From: Hyphomicrobiales bacterium
Lineage (GTDB): Bacteria > Pseudomonadota > Alphaproteobacteria > Rhizobiales > Beijerinckiaceae
Reading direction: 5' to 3'
Length of the DNA stretch: 12,207 nt
Assembly (NCBI GenBank): GCA_947374125.1
Contig: CANCAR010000069.1
Coordinates: 1-12,207 of the forward strand
Shown: piece after piece, positions 6,398 to 12,207 of the stretch
How positions within the stretch are numbered: position 1 is the stretch's first letter
Layout of the letters: every line of letters starts with the position of its first letter
Made by a program: the position numbers and the translations under genes
Notes under the pieces: model-generated
The model's input: only the letters and a program-made list of their open reading frames with translations
What the model was told of the DNA's origin: nothing
Databases searched by the model: none

Positions 6398-7348
6398 CTA
6401 AGCCGCTGCGAACGCAAAGCCCCAACGTTTACGGCGCTGGGGTTGGGAAGGTAATTCTGGAAAGTTTCCTGAACCCGGTTGCTCAGCGCGATCTGTATCG
6501 AGAGGCTGAATAAGAATTTTTGGCTCAATATCCATTGAGGCCCGCGCGGCTGCTGCCCGCGCGGCCGCTAGCATGGGGCGGGGATCAATATATCCTTTTT
6601 CCCGAGCAGCCAGGGCGGTGGTTACGTTCGCGGTAGCCGCGCCCGATACAGGCTCCTTGTCTCGCGTAAGCCGTGATTCAAATCGCTCAATCCTTTCGGA
6701 CAGACGTTCGATTGACGCGTGCAGCGCCGCTAGGGAAGCAAAATTTCGTCTCCCATCGGCAGAAAGACTTTTTTGTAACCCCTCGAAGCCCTTTTGGAGC
6801 GCGGTTGCTGTATCCGGTTGCGTCAATGTTTCACGAAGATCGTCCAGCTGTCTTGAAAGGTGCGATACCTGATGAGGTAGGGCTTTTGATCCTTCCCCGG
6901 CATCTATAGACGGTGTCATTAATCCGATGATTTCTTGCTTGATCACGGAAGGTAGGTCACCGTTCAAAATCGGCGATGATGCTATGGATTGATCCCGTAG
7001 CGTCTCTATTTCATTTTCAATTCGACCGATTAAAGCCTGAATACCGGGAGCATTGCTCAGCCGGATCTCGGTTAGCCCTCTCTCCTCTAGGCAGGTCTCC
7101 AGGGTCATAATCGAAAAGCTGAGGCGGAATAGGCGCTGCTCATCTGCGGTGTGTTGGTTCAGGTTCGCGAGTTTGGCGCGCAGATTGGCGATGACATTTT
7201 GGGTCTGGACTACCGGCTCAACGACGTCTGCAAAAGACGCCGACATTTGCCTTTCCTCGACTTGCTCAGCGCTAAAAGCGGTGGAGCTTCGCGTCGGATC
7301 ATTCGTGTGCCGATCGGCCATCCTTGCACTCTTCCGCATCGGTACCAT
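6398..7348 (-). CDS. Uncharacterised protein with coiled-coil character
   Basis: I do not recognise this 316-residue protein. It is rich in Glu, Arg, Leu and Ala and has no signal peptide or membrane segment. Helical, heptad-like stretches are visible at about 48-66, 103-120, 158-176 and 203-229 (for example LHASIERLSERIERFESRL). A short Ala/Arg block, MLAAARAAAARASM (259-272), resembles the linker seen in rhizobial PodJ-like polarity proteins. In those the block is followed by a basic stretch and a membrane helix. Here the protein stops right after RRKRWGFAFAAA, where such a helix would begin, so it may be a truncated relative; this is a weak inference. ATG 7348 is the first in-frame start; ATG 7339 or ATG 7321 (the latter preceded by AAGG) are alternatives. 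The 3' gap contains GCCGC-TT-GCGGC (6375-6386, minus strand), a weak hairpin. Confidence 0.7.
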   Translation of the reverse strand: MVPMRKSARMADRHTNDPTRSSTAFSAEQVEERQMSASFADVVEPVVQTQNVIANLRAKLANLNQHTADEQRLFRLSFSIMTLETCLEERGLTEIRLSNAPGIQALIGRIENEIETLRDQSIASSPILNGDLPSVIKQEIIGLMTPSIDAGEGSKALPHQVSHLSRQLDDLRETLTQPDTATALQKGFEGLQKSLSADGRRNFASLAALHASIERLSERIERFESRLTRDKEPVSGAATANVTTALAAREKGYIDPRPMLAAARAAAARASMDIEPKILIQPLDTDRAEQPGSGNFPELPSQPQRRKRWGFAFAAA

Positions 7349-7699
7349 CCCGCAACGAAACCCTGTTCTTCTAAGTCAGGTGTTAAAACCCCACCCGGCA
7401 AATTCCCAATCGGAACCATAACGCCTATGAAATATGGAAAAATATCGTAAAATCTTCGTTAATGCTTTCGAAAATTCTCTCGAATGGCATCTCAATTCGG
7501 CTATTTTCGATCTCGTTGAACGCCTGAAATTGCCGATATTGTGTTTAATAATAGTCCCGAACAGTATATCGCCGAATTTAACATTTTATTTTAGTATGAT
7601 TTTCATTTTTCCAATTGACGAAGCGACTTATTACGTTGCATCGATTTCCTCGTTGAGTTCAATTTGCGTTGTTTATGTAGCGTTGAGTGGAGTTGGGTT
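7349..7699. other. AT-rich divergent intergenic region
   Basis: A 351-base region between the divergent coiled-coil-type gene and the MerR gene. From about 7430 on it is clearly AT-richer than its surroundings. It must hold the promoters for both genes, but I could not pick convincing -35/-10 pairs. An interrupted inverted repeat TCGAAAAT (7468-7475) / ATTTTCGA (7503-7510) encloses a smaller one, CGAAT (7481-7485) / ATTCG (7495-7499). A 90-codon ATG frame at 7434-7706 runs through it, but it has no ribosome site and overlaps the MerR start, so I do not call it a gene. Confidence 0.6.
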
Positions 7700-8140
7700 G
7701 TGGTGAAATCTGTTCTAAAAGTAAAACGTGCAATTCCTTCCGAAACGCCGGTGGGGCGTGGTCGGCCTAAGACTCGGTCCGATGACAGCGAGTATATTCA
7801 CACCATTGGCGACCTCGCGCAGGAATTTGGCGTCACGCTGCGGACCCTTCGGTTTTATGAAGATCGCGGATTGATTAAGCCAAGGCGTCAAGGGTTGACC
7901 CGCCTCTACAGCGATGCCTCGAAGGCAAGGCTGAAAGAGATCATGAAGGCTACCAATCTTGGCTTTACCCTAACCGAAATTCGCGCGCTTCTTGGCGTGG
8001 ACGGCACCGCAAAAGCGGCTCCGGCTCTCCTGCTCAATAAGACGCAGATTTCCGAACAATTGAGCCATCTGGAAAAGCAGAAAGCCGAAATTGAGCAGGC
8101 GATTGCCGAGCTCAAGGCTATGCAAAAGAAAGCGGCCTAA
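7700..8140 (+). CDS. MerR family transcriptional regulator
   Basis: A 146-residue DNA-binding regulator. The N-terminal winged helix-turn-helix spans about 32-100: YIHTIGDLAQEFGVTLRTLR, then FYEDRGLIKPRRQGLTRLYS (wing) and LGFTLTEIRALLG. Residues 116-146 form a coiled-coil dimerisation helix. There is no cysteine at all, so it is not a thiol-based metal or redox sensor of the classic MerR type; an organic ligand such as an acyl-CoA is more likely. RGRPK at 20-24 is AT-hook-like. GTG 7700 is chosen because GGAG (7689-7692) lies 7 bases before it; GTG 7703 is next best, and the longer TTG at 7664 lacks support. It lies directly before the beta-oxidation genes in the same direction, 108 bases apart, and probably controls them. 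Confidence 0.9.
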   Translation: MVKSVLKVKRAIPSETPVGRGRPKTRSDDSEYIHTIGDLAQEFGVTLRTLRFYEDRGLIKPRRQGLTRLYSDASKARLKEIMKATNLGFTLTEIRALLGVDGTAKAAPALLLNKTQISEQLSHLEKQKAEIEQAIAELKAMQKKAA

Positions 8141-8154
8141 TCCGGCCCTTAATC

Positions 8155-8170
8155 TAGGGTCCTGACCCTA
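8155..8170. promoter_or_regulatory. Palindromic site, possible operator
   Basis: TAGGGTCCTGACCCTA has perfect 7-base arms around a 2-base centre. The centre is too short for a good RNA hairpin loop and no T-run follows, so a protein-binding site is more likely than a terminator. It lies 15 bases after the MerR gene and 15 bases before a candidate -35 box for the thiolase operon. Binding by the adjacent MerR protein is inference. Confidence 0.45.
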
Positions 8171-8185
8171 ACCTTGCTCGCTTGG

Positions 8186-8214
8186 TTGATCCCCATTGCC
8201 TCCCGGCCTAGAGT
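8186..8214 (+). promoter_or_regulatory. Candidate sigma-70 promoter of the beta-oxidation operon
   Basis: TTGATC (8186-8191) and TAGAGT (8209-8214) are separated by 17 bases; each matches its consensus at four of six positions. It lies 34 bases before the thiolase ATG. The 17-base spacing differs from the 19-20 bases at which classic MerR activators act, so if this promoter is real the regulator may work by repression or from upstream. Confidence 0.35.
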
Positions 8215-8248
8215 ATTGGGCTGAAGGATAGCATGGGGGTGCCAAGAA

Positions 8249-9457
8249 ATGCCGGACGCGTTTATTTATGACCATGTCCGCACACCGCGCGGACGCGGCA
8301 AGCCGGACGGTGCCTTGCACGAGGTAACGGCGCTGGCTTTGGCGGCAGTACCTCTATCGGCGCTTAAAACCCGCAACCATCTCGATCCGGCTTTGGTGGA
8401 TGATGTGGTGCTCGGCTGCGTCGATCCCGTGGGGGAAGCGGGGGGTAACATTGCCCGTGCTGCCGCCCTTGTCGCAGGCTACGGCATCGGCGTGCCGGGT
8501 ATGCAGATCAACCGGTTTTGTGCGTCGGGCTTGGACGCGATTAATTTTGCCTCGGCGCAAATCATGGCGGGTCAACAGCAAATGGCCTTGGCAGGTGGCG
8601 CTGAATCGATGAGCCGCGTCGGCATAGGCGCATCGGGTGGCGCTTGGGCAGCCGATCCGGCGATTGCCATTCCCGCTTACTTTATGCCGCAGGGCATTTC
8701 AGCCGATCTAATCGCGACCAAATATGGATTTTCACGCGCCGATGTCGACGCCTTTGCAGCTGAAAGCCAAAAACGAGCCGCCAAAGCCTGGACGGAAGGC
8801 CATTTTGCGCAGTCGATTGAGCCGATCCGGGATGTAAACGGCCTTACCCTTTTAAACCGCGACGAACATATGCGGCCTGAAACCAGCCTCCAGTCCTTGG
8901 GTTCCTTGAAGCCGTCTTTTGCGGCAATGGCCGAGCAGGGCGGCTTTGGTGCGGTGGCGATTCAAGCCCATCCCGAGATCGAGTTTATTGATCACGTCCA
9001 CCATGCGGGTAATTCCTCGGGCATTGTGGATGGTGCAGCAGCGGTTTTGCTGGGCTCGAAAGAAGCCGGAATGGCCGCAGGCTTGAAGCCTCGCGCTCGG
9101 ATAAAAGCCTTCGCCAATATCGGGTCCGATCCGGCGTTAATGCTCACGGGTCCCGTCGATGTGACTAAAAAACTGCTCAAACATGCTGGTATGACCATCG
9201 ACGATATTGACGTCTTCGAGGTCAATGAGGCCTTCGCCTCTGTTGTGTTGCGGTTCATGCAGGCCTTTGGCGTTGATCCGGCAAAAGTGAACCCCAATGG
9301 GGGAGCGATTGCGATGGGCCATTCGCTTGGCGCAACGGGGGCGATGATTTTGGGTACGGCGCTGGATGAATTGGAGCGTACGGGCAAAACCACGGCGCTC
9401 ATTACGCTTTGTATTGGTGCCGGTATGGGAACCGCCACCATCATTGAACGGGTGTAA
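8249..9457 (+). CDS. fadA: Thiolase (acetyl-CoA C-acyltransferase)
   Basis: A 402-residue thiolase, the family's normal length. It catalyses the last step of beta-oxidation, cleaving 3-ketoacyl-CoA with CoA to give acetyl-CoA, or the reverse condensation. Catalytic parts are visible: the nucleophile C91 in INRFCASGLDAIN, the covering NEAFA loop at 326-330, H358 in GGAIAMGHSLGATG (351-364) and the acid/base C388 in CIGAGMG. ATG 8249 gives the expected N-terminal start (AFIYDHVRTPRGR). A purine-rich GGGGGTG lies about 8 bases upstream. The next gene, the hydratase/dehydrogenase, begins 3 bases after the stop, and this order matches the two-subunit bacterial fatty-acid oxidation complex. The chain-length preference cannot be read from the sequence; it could also serve branched or aromatic acyl-CoA breakdown. 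It acts in the cytoplasm. Confidence 0.95.
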   Translation: MPDAFIYDHVRTPRGRGKPDGALHEVTALALAAVPLSALKTRNHLDPALVDDVVLGCVDPVGEAGGNIARAAALVAGYGIGVPGMQINRFCASGLDAINFASAQIMAGQQQMALAGGAESMSRVGIGASGGAWAADPAIAIPAYFMPQGISADLIATKYGFSRADVDAFAAESQKRAAKAWTEGHFAQSIEPIRDVNGLTLLNRDEHMRPETSLQSLGSLKPSFAAMAEQGGFGAVAIQAHPEIEFIDHVHHAGNSSGIVDGAAAVLLGSKEAGMAAGLKPRARIKAFANIGSDPALMLTGPVDVTKKLLKHAGMTIDDIDVFEVNEAFASVVLRFMQAFGVDPAKVNPNGGAIAMGHSLGATGAMILGTALDELERTGKTTALITLCIGAGMGTATIIERV

Positions 9458-9460
9458 GAA

Positions 9461-11659
9461 ATGAAAACCGTGGCACCCGATTTAACCCAATTCACCCTCA
9501 CAACCGACGCCGACGGCATTGCGACCTTGCAATGGGATATGCCCGGCAAATCGATGAACGTGTTCACCGACACGACGATGGCCGAACTCGACGCGGTCAT
9601 CGACCATGTGGCGGGAGACCCAGCGCTCAAAGGCTGCGTGATTGTCTCCGGCAAGCCCGACAGTTTTTCGGGCGGTGCCGATATCCGCATGCTGGACGGG
9701 ATTGCCGAGCGGGCGCGAGAAAATGAGAAAACACTCGGCGCCGATGAGGCAAACCGGCTGTTTTTTGAAGAATCGCGTCGTCTTTCTTTGCTCTTTCGCA
9801 AGCTCGAAACCTGCGGCAAGCCCTTTGCCGCTGCCATTAACGGCGTTTGCCTTGGTGGCGCGTTTGAATTGGCGCTGGCCTGTCATTTCCGGGTTGTCTC
9901 GGATGATCCGAAGACGCGGGTCGCCTTGCCGGAAATCAAAATCGGTATCTTCCCCGGCGCTGGCGGCACGCAGCGCGTCGCCCGTCTGGTGGCAACCGGC
10001 GACGCTCTGCTCATGATGATGAAGGGCGAGCCTCTCAAGCCCCAAGCGGCGCAAAAGCTCAATCTGGTGCATGCGGTTACACCCAAGGCCGAGATCGTTG
10101 AGCGTGCAAAAGACTGGATTAAGGCGGGTGGCTCAGCCGCTCAGCCTTGGGATCAGGATGGATTCAAGCTGCCCTCCGGGCCCGTCTATTCCAAAGCTGG
10201 GATGATGGTATGGCCTGCGGCAAGCGCCATCTTGCGGAAGGAGACGCAAGATAATTACCCCGCCGCCAAGGCCTTGTTGCAATCGGTCTATGAAGGCCTC
10301 CAATTGCCGATGGATGCGGCTTTGCGCGTTGAAAGCCGCTATTTCGCGCATATTCTGAAGGGTCAAGTCGCAAAAGCAATGATCCGGACATTGTTTGTGT
10401 CCATGCAGGCGCTCAACAAAGGCGCGCGACGCCCAATAGGTGAACCAGCCACCTCCATCAGCCGCATCGGCGTGATCGGCGCGGGCTTTATGGGAGCGGG
10501 CATCGCGACCGTCGCAGCACTCGCAGGCATCGATGTGGTGCTGATCGACCGTGATCAGGCTTCAGCGGATAAAGGTTTGGCGTCTGCCGATAAAGTCATG
10601 GCAAGCCGCGTCGCCAAAGGCCGCGCAACCGAAGCCGAGCGCGCAGCCTTCCTCGTACGTATCACACCAACGGCGGATTTCTCTGCCCTCACCGATGTCG
10701 ACCTCGTGGTAGAAGCCGTGTTTGAGGATCCTTCGGTTAAAGCGGAAACGATTAAGAAAGCAGAAGCTGCAATGCCCGCCTCGGCGGTGTTTGCGTCCAA
10801 CACCTCAACGCTTCCGATCACCGATTTGGCGCATCATTTTTCCCGCCGCTCCGATTTCATCGGCATCCATTTCTTCTCGCCGGTGGATCGGATGCAGCTC
10901 GTCGAAATCATCATGGGCAAGGAAACGGGCCCCAAAGCATTGGCAACCGCGTTTGATTTCGTTCGCCTGATCGGCAAGACGCCGATTGTGGTCAATGATG
11001 CGCGCGGCTTCTTCGCCAATCGCTGCGTGTTAAACTACCTGCTCGAGGGGCATCTCATGCTGCATGAGGGCGTTCCGCCCGCCATGATCGAGAATGCCGC
11101 GCGGATGGCCGGTATGCCCGTCGGCCCGCTTGCGCTTACCGACGAAGTAGCCGTCGACCTCATTCATAAAATTCTGAAAGCCACAAAAGCCGCCTTGGGA
11201 CCTCAAGCCGTTGACCCGGTGCAGGAAGCGATGCTGACCAGCATGGTTGAAAGCCATGGCCGGTTTGGTCGCAAAAACGGCAAGGGGTTTTATGAATACC
11301 CCGAAGGGGCCCCTAAACGGCTTTGGTCAGGACTCTCCGAGTTCCGCACGCAAGCGCTTGATCCGGACAGTATCGACATCAGGGAGTTAAAGCATCGGTT
11401 GCTCGTAACCCAAGCGCTTGAAGCCGCTCGCTCCATTGAGGAAGGGATCGTCACCGATCCGCGCGAGGCCGATGTCGGCGCGATCCTTGGTTTTGGGTTT
11501 GCTCCCTATACCGGCGGGCCCATATCGATGATTGATGGGTTGGGCCCGAACCGTTTTGTGGCCCTGTGCGAGGCCTTGGCCAATCAGCATGGACCACGCT
11601 TTTTACCCAACGCCCAATTGCGCGCCATGGCCCTCAAAGGTGAACGGTTTTACCCATGA
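9461..11659 (+). CDS. fadJ: Enoyl-CoA hydratase / 3-hydroxyacyl-CoA dehydrogenase, fused (FadB/FadJ type)
   Basis: A 732-residue multifunctional beta-oxidation enzyme. The N-terminal crotonase domain (about 1-200) has the oxyanion-hole motifs SGGADIRML (70-78) and GVCLGGAFELALA (128-140), with both catalytic glutamates present: E136 and E158 (ALPEIKIGIFPGAGGTQR). The dehydrogenase begins with the NAD-binding IGVIGAGFMGAGIA (336-349). It continues with FASNTSTLPI (444-453), catalytic H470 in GIHFFSPVDRMQLVEII with E482 following, and the C-terminal dimerisation domains from about 515 (GFFANRCVLNYL). It hydrates enoyl-CoA and oxidises the 3-hydroxyacyl-CoA, feeding the thiolase upstream. Both active sites look intact. 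The start is 3 bases after the thiolase stop, and its stop overlaps the next gene's start by ATGA, so all three are probably translated from one mRNA. Confidence 0.96.
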   Translation: MKTVAPDLTQFTLTTDADGIATLQWDMPGKSMNVFTDTTMAELDAVIDHVAGDPALKGCVIVSGKPDSFSGGADIRMLDGIAERARENEKTLGADEANRLFFEESRRLSLLFRKLETCGKPFAAAINGVCLGGAFELALACHFRVVSDDPKTRVALPEIKIGIFPGAGGTQRVARLVATGDALLMMMKGEPLKPQAAQKLNLVHAVTPKAEIVERAKDWIKAGGSAAQPWDQDGFKLPSGPVYSKAGMMVWPAASAILRKETQDNYPAAKALLQSVYEGLQLPMDAALRVESRYFAHILKGQVAKAMIRTLFVSMQALNKGARRPIGEPATSISRIGVIGAGFMGAGIATVAALAGIDVVLIDRDQASADKGLASADKVMASRVAKGRATEAERAAFLVRITPTADFSALTDVDLVVEAVFEDPSVKAETIKKAEAAMPASAVFASNTSTLPITDLAHHFSRRSDFIGIHFFSPVDRMQLVEIIMGKETGPKALATAFDFVRLIGKTPIVVNDARGFFANRCVLNYLLEGHLMLHEGVPPAMIENAARMAGMPVGPLALTDEVAVDLIHKILKATKAALGPQAVDPVQEAMLTSMVESHGRFGRKNGKGFYEYPEGAPKRLWSGLSEFRTQALDPDSIDIRELKHRLLVTQALEAARSIEEGIVTDPREADVGAILGFGFAPYTGGPISMIDGLGPNRFVALCEALANQHGPRFLPNAQLRAMALKGERFYP

Positions 11660-12207
11660 TCGACTATTATTTTTCACTGCACTCGCCTTGGGCTTATTTA
11701 GGCCATGCCCACTTCATGGCGCTTGCCGGGCGGCATAGACTGGCGGTTCGCTTCCGCCCCGTGTTTCTGATGGATGTGTTCGATGAAACCGGCGGATTGC
11801 CGCTGGCTAAACGGCACCCGGCCCGACAACGCTATCGCATGCTCGAATTGCAGCGTTGGCGCGTCAAGCGCGGTGTGTCGCTTATTCTTCGCCCGGCACA
11901 TGTGCCCTTCGATCCCCGTCTTGCGGACTCGGTTGTGGAGGCATTGGCGCAGGCTGGCGAAAATCCCGACGGATATATTCGTGCCTGCTTCGAAGCGGTC
12001 TGGGTTAATGATCGTAATTTGGGCGATCCAACCGTGATAGCCGGGCTATTGGCGGCACAAGGCTTTGACGCGGACCGTATCATGGCCGATGCCCGATCAG
12101 ACGCTATTCTCGCGATCTATCAGAATAATGCCCGCCAAGCGATTGAAGCGGGCGTCATCGGCTCGCCTTGCTATGTTCATCAAGGCGAGGTGTTTTGGGG
12201 GCAGGAC
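11656..12207 (+). CDS. 2-hydroxychromene-2-carboxylate isomerase-like protein, 3' end missing
   Basis: The first 184 residues are visible and the frame runs off the window end. The N-terminus IDYYFSLHSPWAYLG and the segment GVIGSPCYVHQGEVFWGQD (166-184) are those of HCCA isomerases, thioredoxin-fold relatives of kappa glutathione transferases and DsbA. S10 matches the serine that activates glutathione in this family, and P171 is the expected cis-proline; there is no CxxC, so it is not a disulfide oxidoreductase. In naphthalene breakdown the enzyme isomerises hydroxychromene carboxylate using glutathione. The ATG lies in ATGA with the FadJ stop, so it is translationally coupled to beta-oxidation genes, and its substrate may be different here. 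Since similar proteins run to about 200 residues, only a short C-terminus should be missing. Confidence 0.87.
   Translation, partial: MIDYYFSLHSPWAYLGHAHFMALAGRHRLAVRFRPVFLMDVFDETGGLPLAKRHPARQRYRMLELQRWRVKRGVSLILRPAHVPFDPRLADSVVEALAQAGENPDGYIRACFEAVWVNDRNLGDPTVIAGLLAAQGFDADRIMADARSDAILAIYQNNARQAIEAGVIGSPCYVHQGEVFWGQD

Noticed and set aside
7615..7620. TTGACG as a -35 box for the MerR gene
   Set aside because: No acceptable -10 hexamer 16-18 bases downstream.
7434..7706. 90-codon plus-strand ATG frame with hydrophobic product in the divergent intergenic region
   Set aside because: No Shine-Dalgarno sequence, biased composition explained by AT-rich DNA, and it overlaps the MerR start and its ribosome site; no recognisable family.
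8233..8271. 12-codon ATG frame overlapping the thiolase start out of frame
   Set aside because: Could be a leader peptide, but it has no regulatory codon run and no ribosome site; short frames like this occur by chance.
8992..9837. 281-codon open frame on the minus strand across the thiolase-FadJ junction
   Set aside because: It is antisense to two enzymes with intact catalytic motifs, is Ser/Ala/Pro-rich in the way of antisense frames, and has no recognisable domain.
9482..10072. 196-codon minus-strand open frame inside the FadJ gene
   Set aside because: Antisense to the well-conserved crotonase domain; no motif seen in the translation.

Overview
The window looks like a chromosomal segment of an alphaproteobacterium, probably of the Hyphomicrobiales (Rhizobiales) type. 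This is an inference from gene content: a ligase-associated Lhr-type helicase with its PdeM phosphoesterase, a split YeeE/YedE plus TauE/SafE sulfur-transport cluster, and a thiolase plus FadJ-type beta-oxidation operon. No rRNA, tRNA, CRISPR array, transposase or phage gene was seen.

Layout, left to right. (1) 1-569, plus strand: the 3' end of a VapB-like antitoxin gene and a complete PIN-domain VapC toxin, visibly more AT-rich than the DNA after it. (2) 557-3881, plus strand: a DEXH helicase and the PdeM-type endonuclease, two members of the ligase-associated DNA-repair set. A 133-base spacer between them holds three perfect stem-loops and is bracketed by a 14-base direct repeat that copies the helicase stop region. 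This looks like the scar of a small insertion in a once tight operon. (3) 3887-6310, minus strand: four compact membrane-protein genes. In transcription order they are the two halves of a YeeE/YedE transporter, a TauE/SafE permease and a DUF3429 protein, together suggesting uptake or export of thiosulfate, sulfite or related sulfur compounds. (4) 6398-7348, minus strand: an unrecognised Ala/Glu-rich protein with coiled-coil character. (5) 7349-7699: an AT-rich divergent intergenic region. (6) 7700-8140, plus strand: a cysteine-free MerR-family regulator with an AT-hook-like N-terminus. (7) 8249-12207, plus strand: thiolase, the trifunctional enoyl-CoA hydratase/3-hydroxyacyl-CoA dehydrogenase and a 2-hydroxychromene-2-carboxylate isomerase-like protein cut by the window end. 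These three genes are 3 bases apart and then overlapping by 4 bases, so they are very probably one operon.

No clearly new biological system is claimed. The most unusual items are the three-hairpin, direct-repeat-flanked spacer between the helicase and pdeM, the toxin-antitoxin pair fused by overlap to the helicase start, and the thioredoxin-fold isomerase coupled to the beta-oxidation genes.
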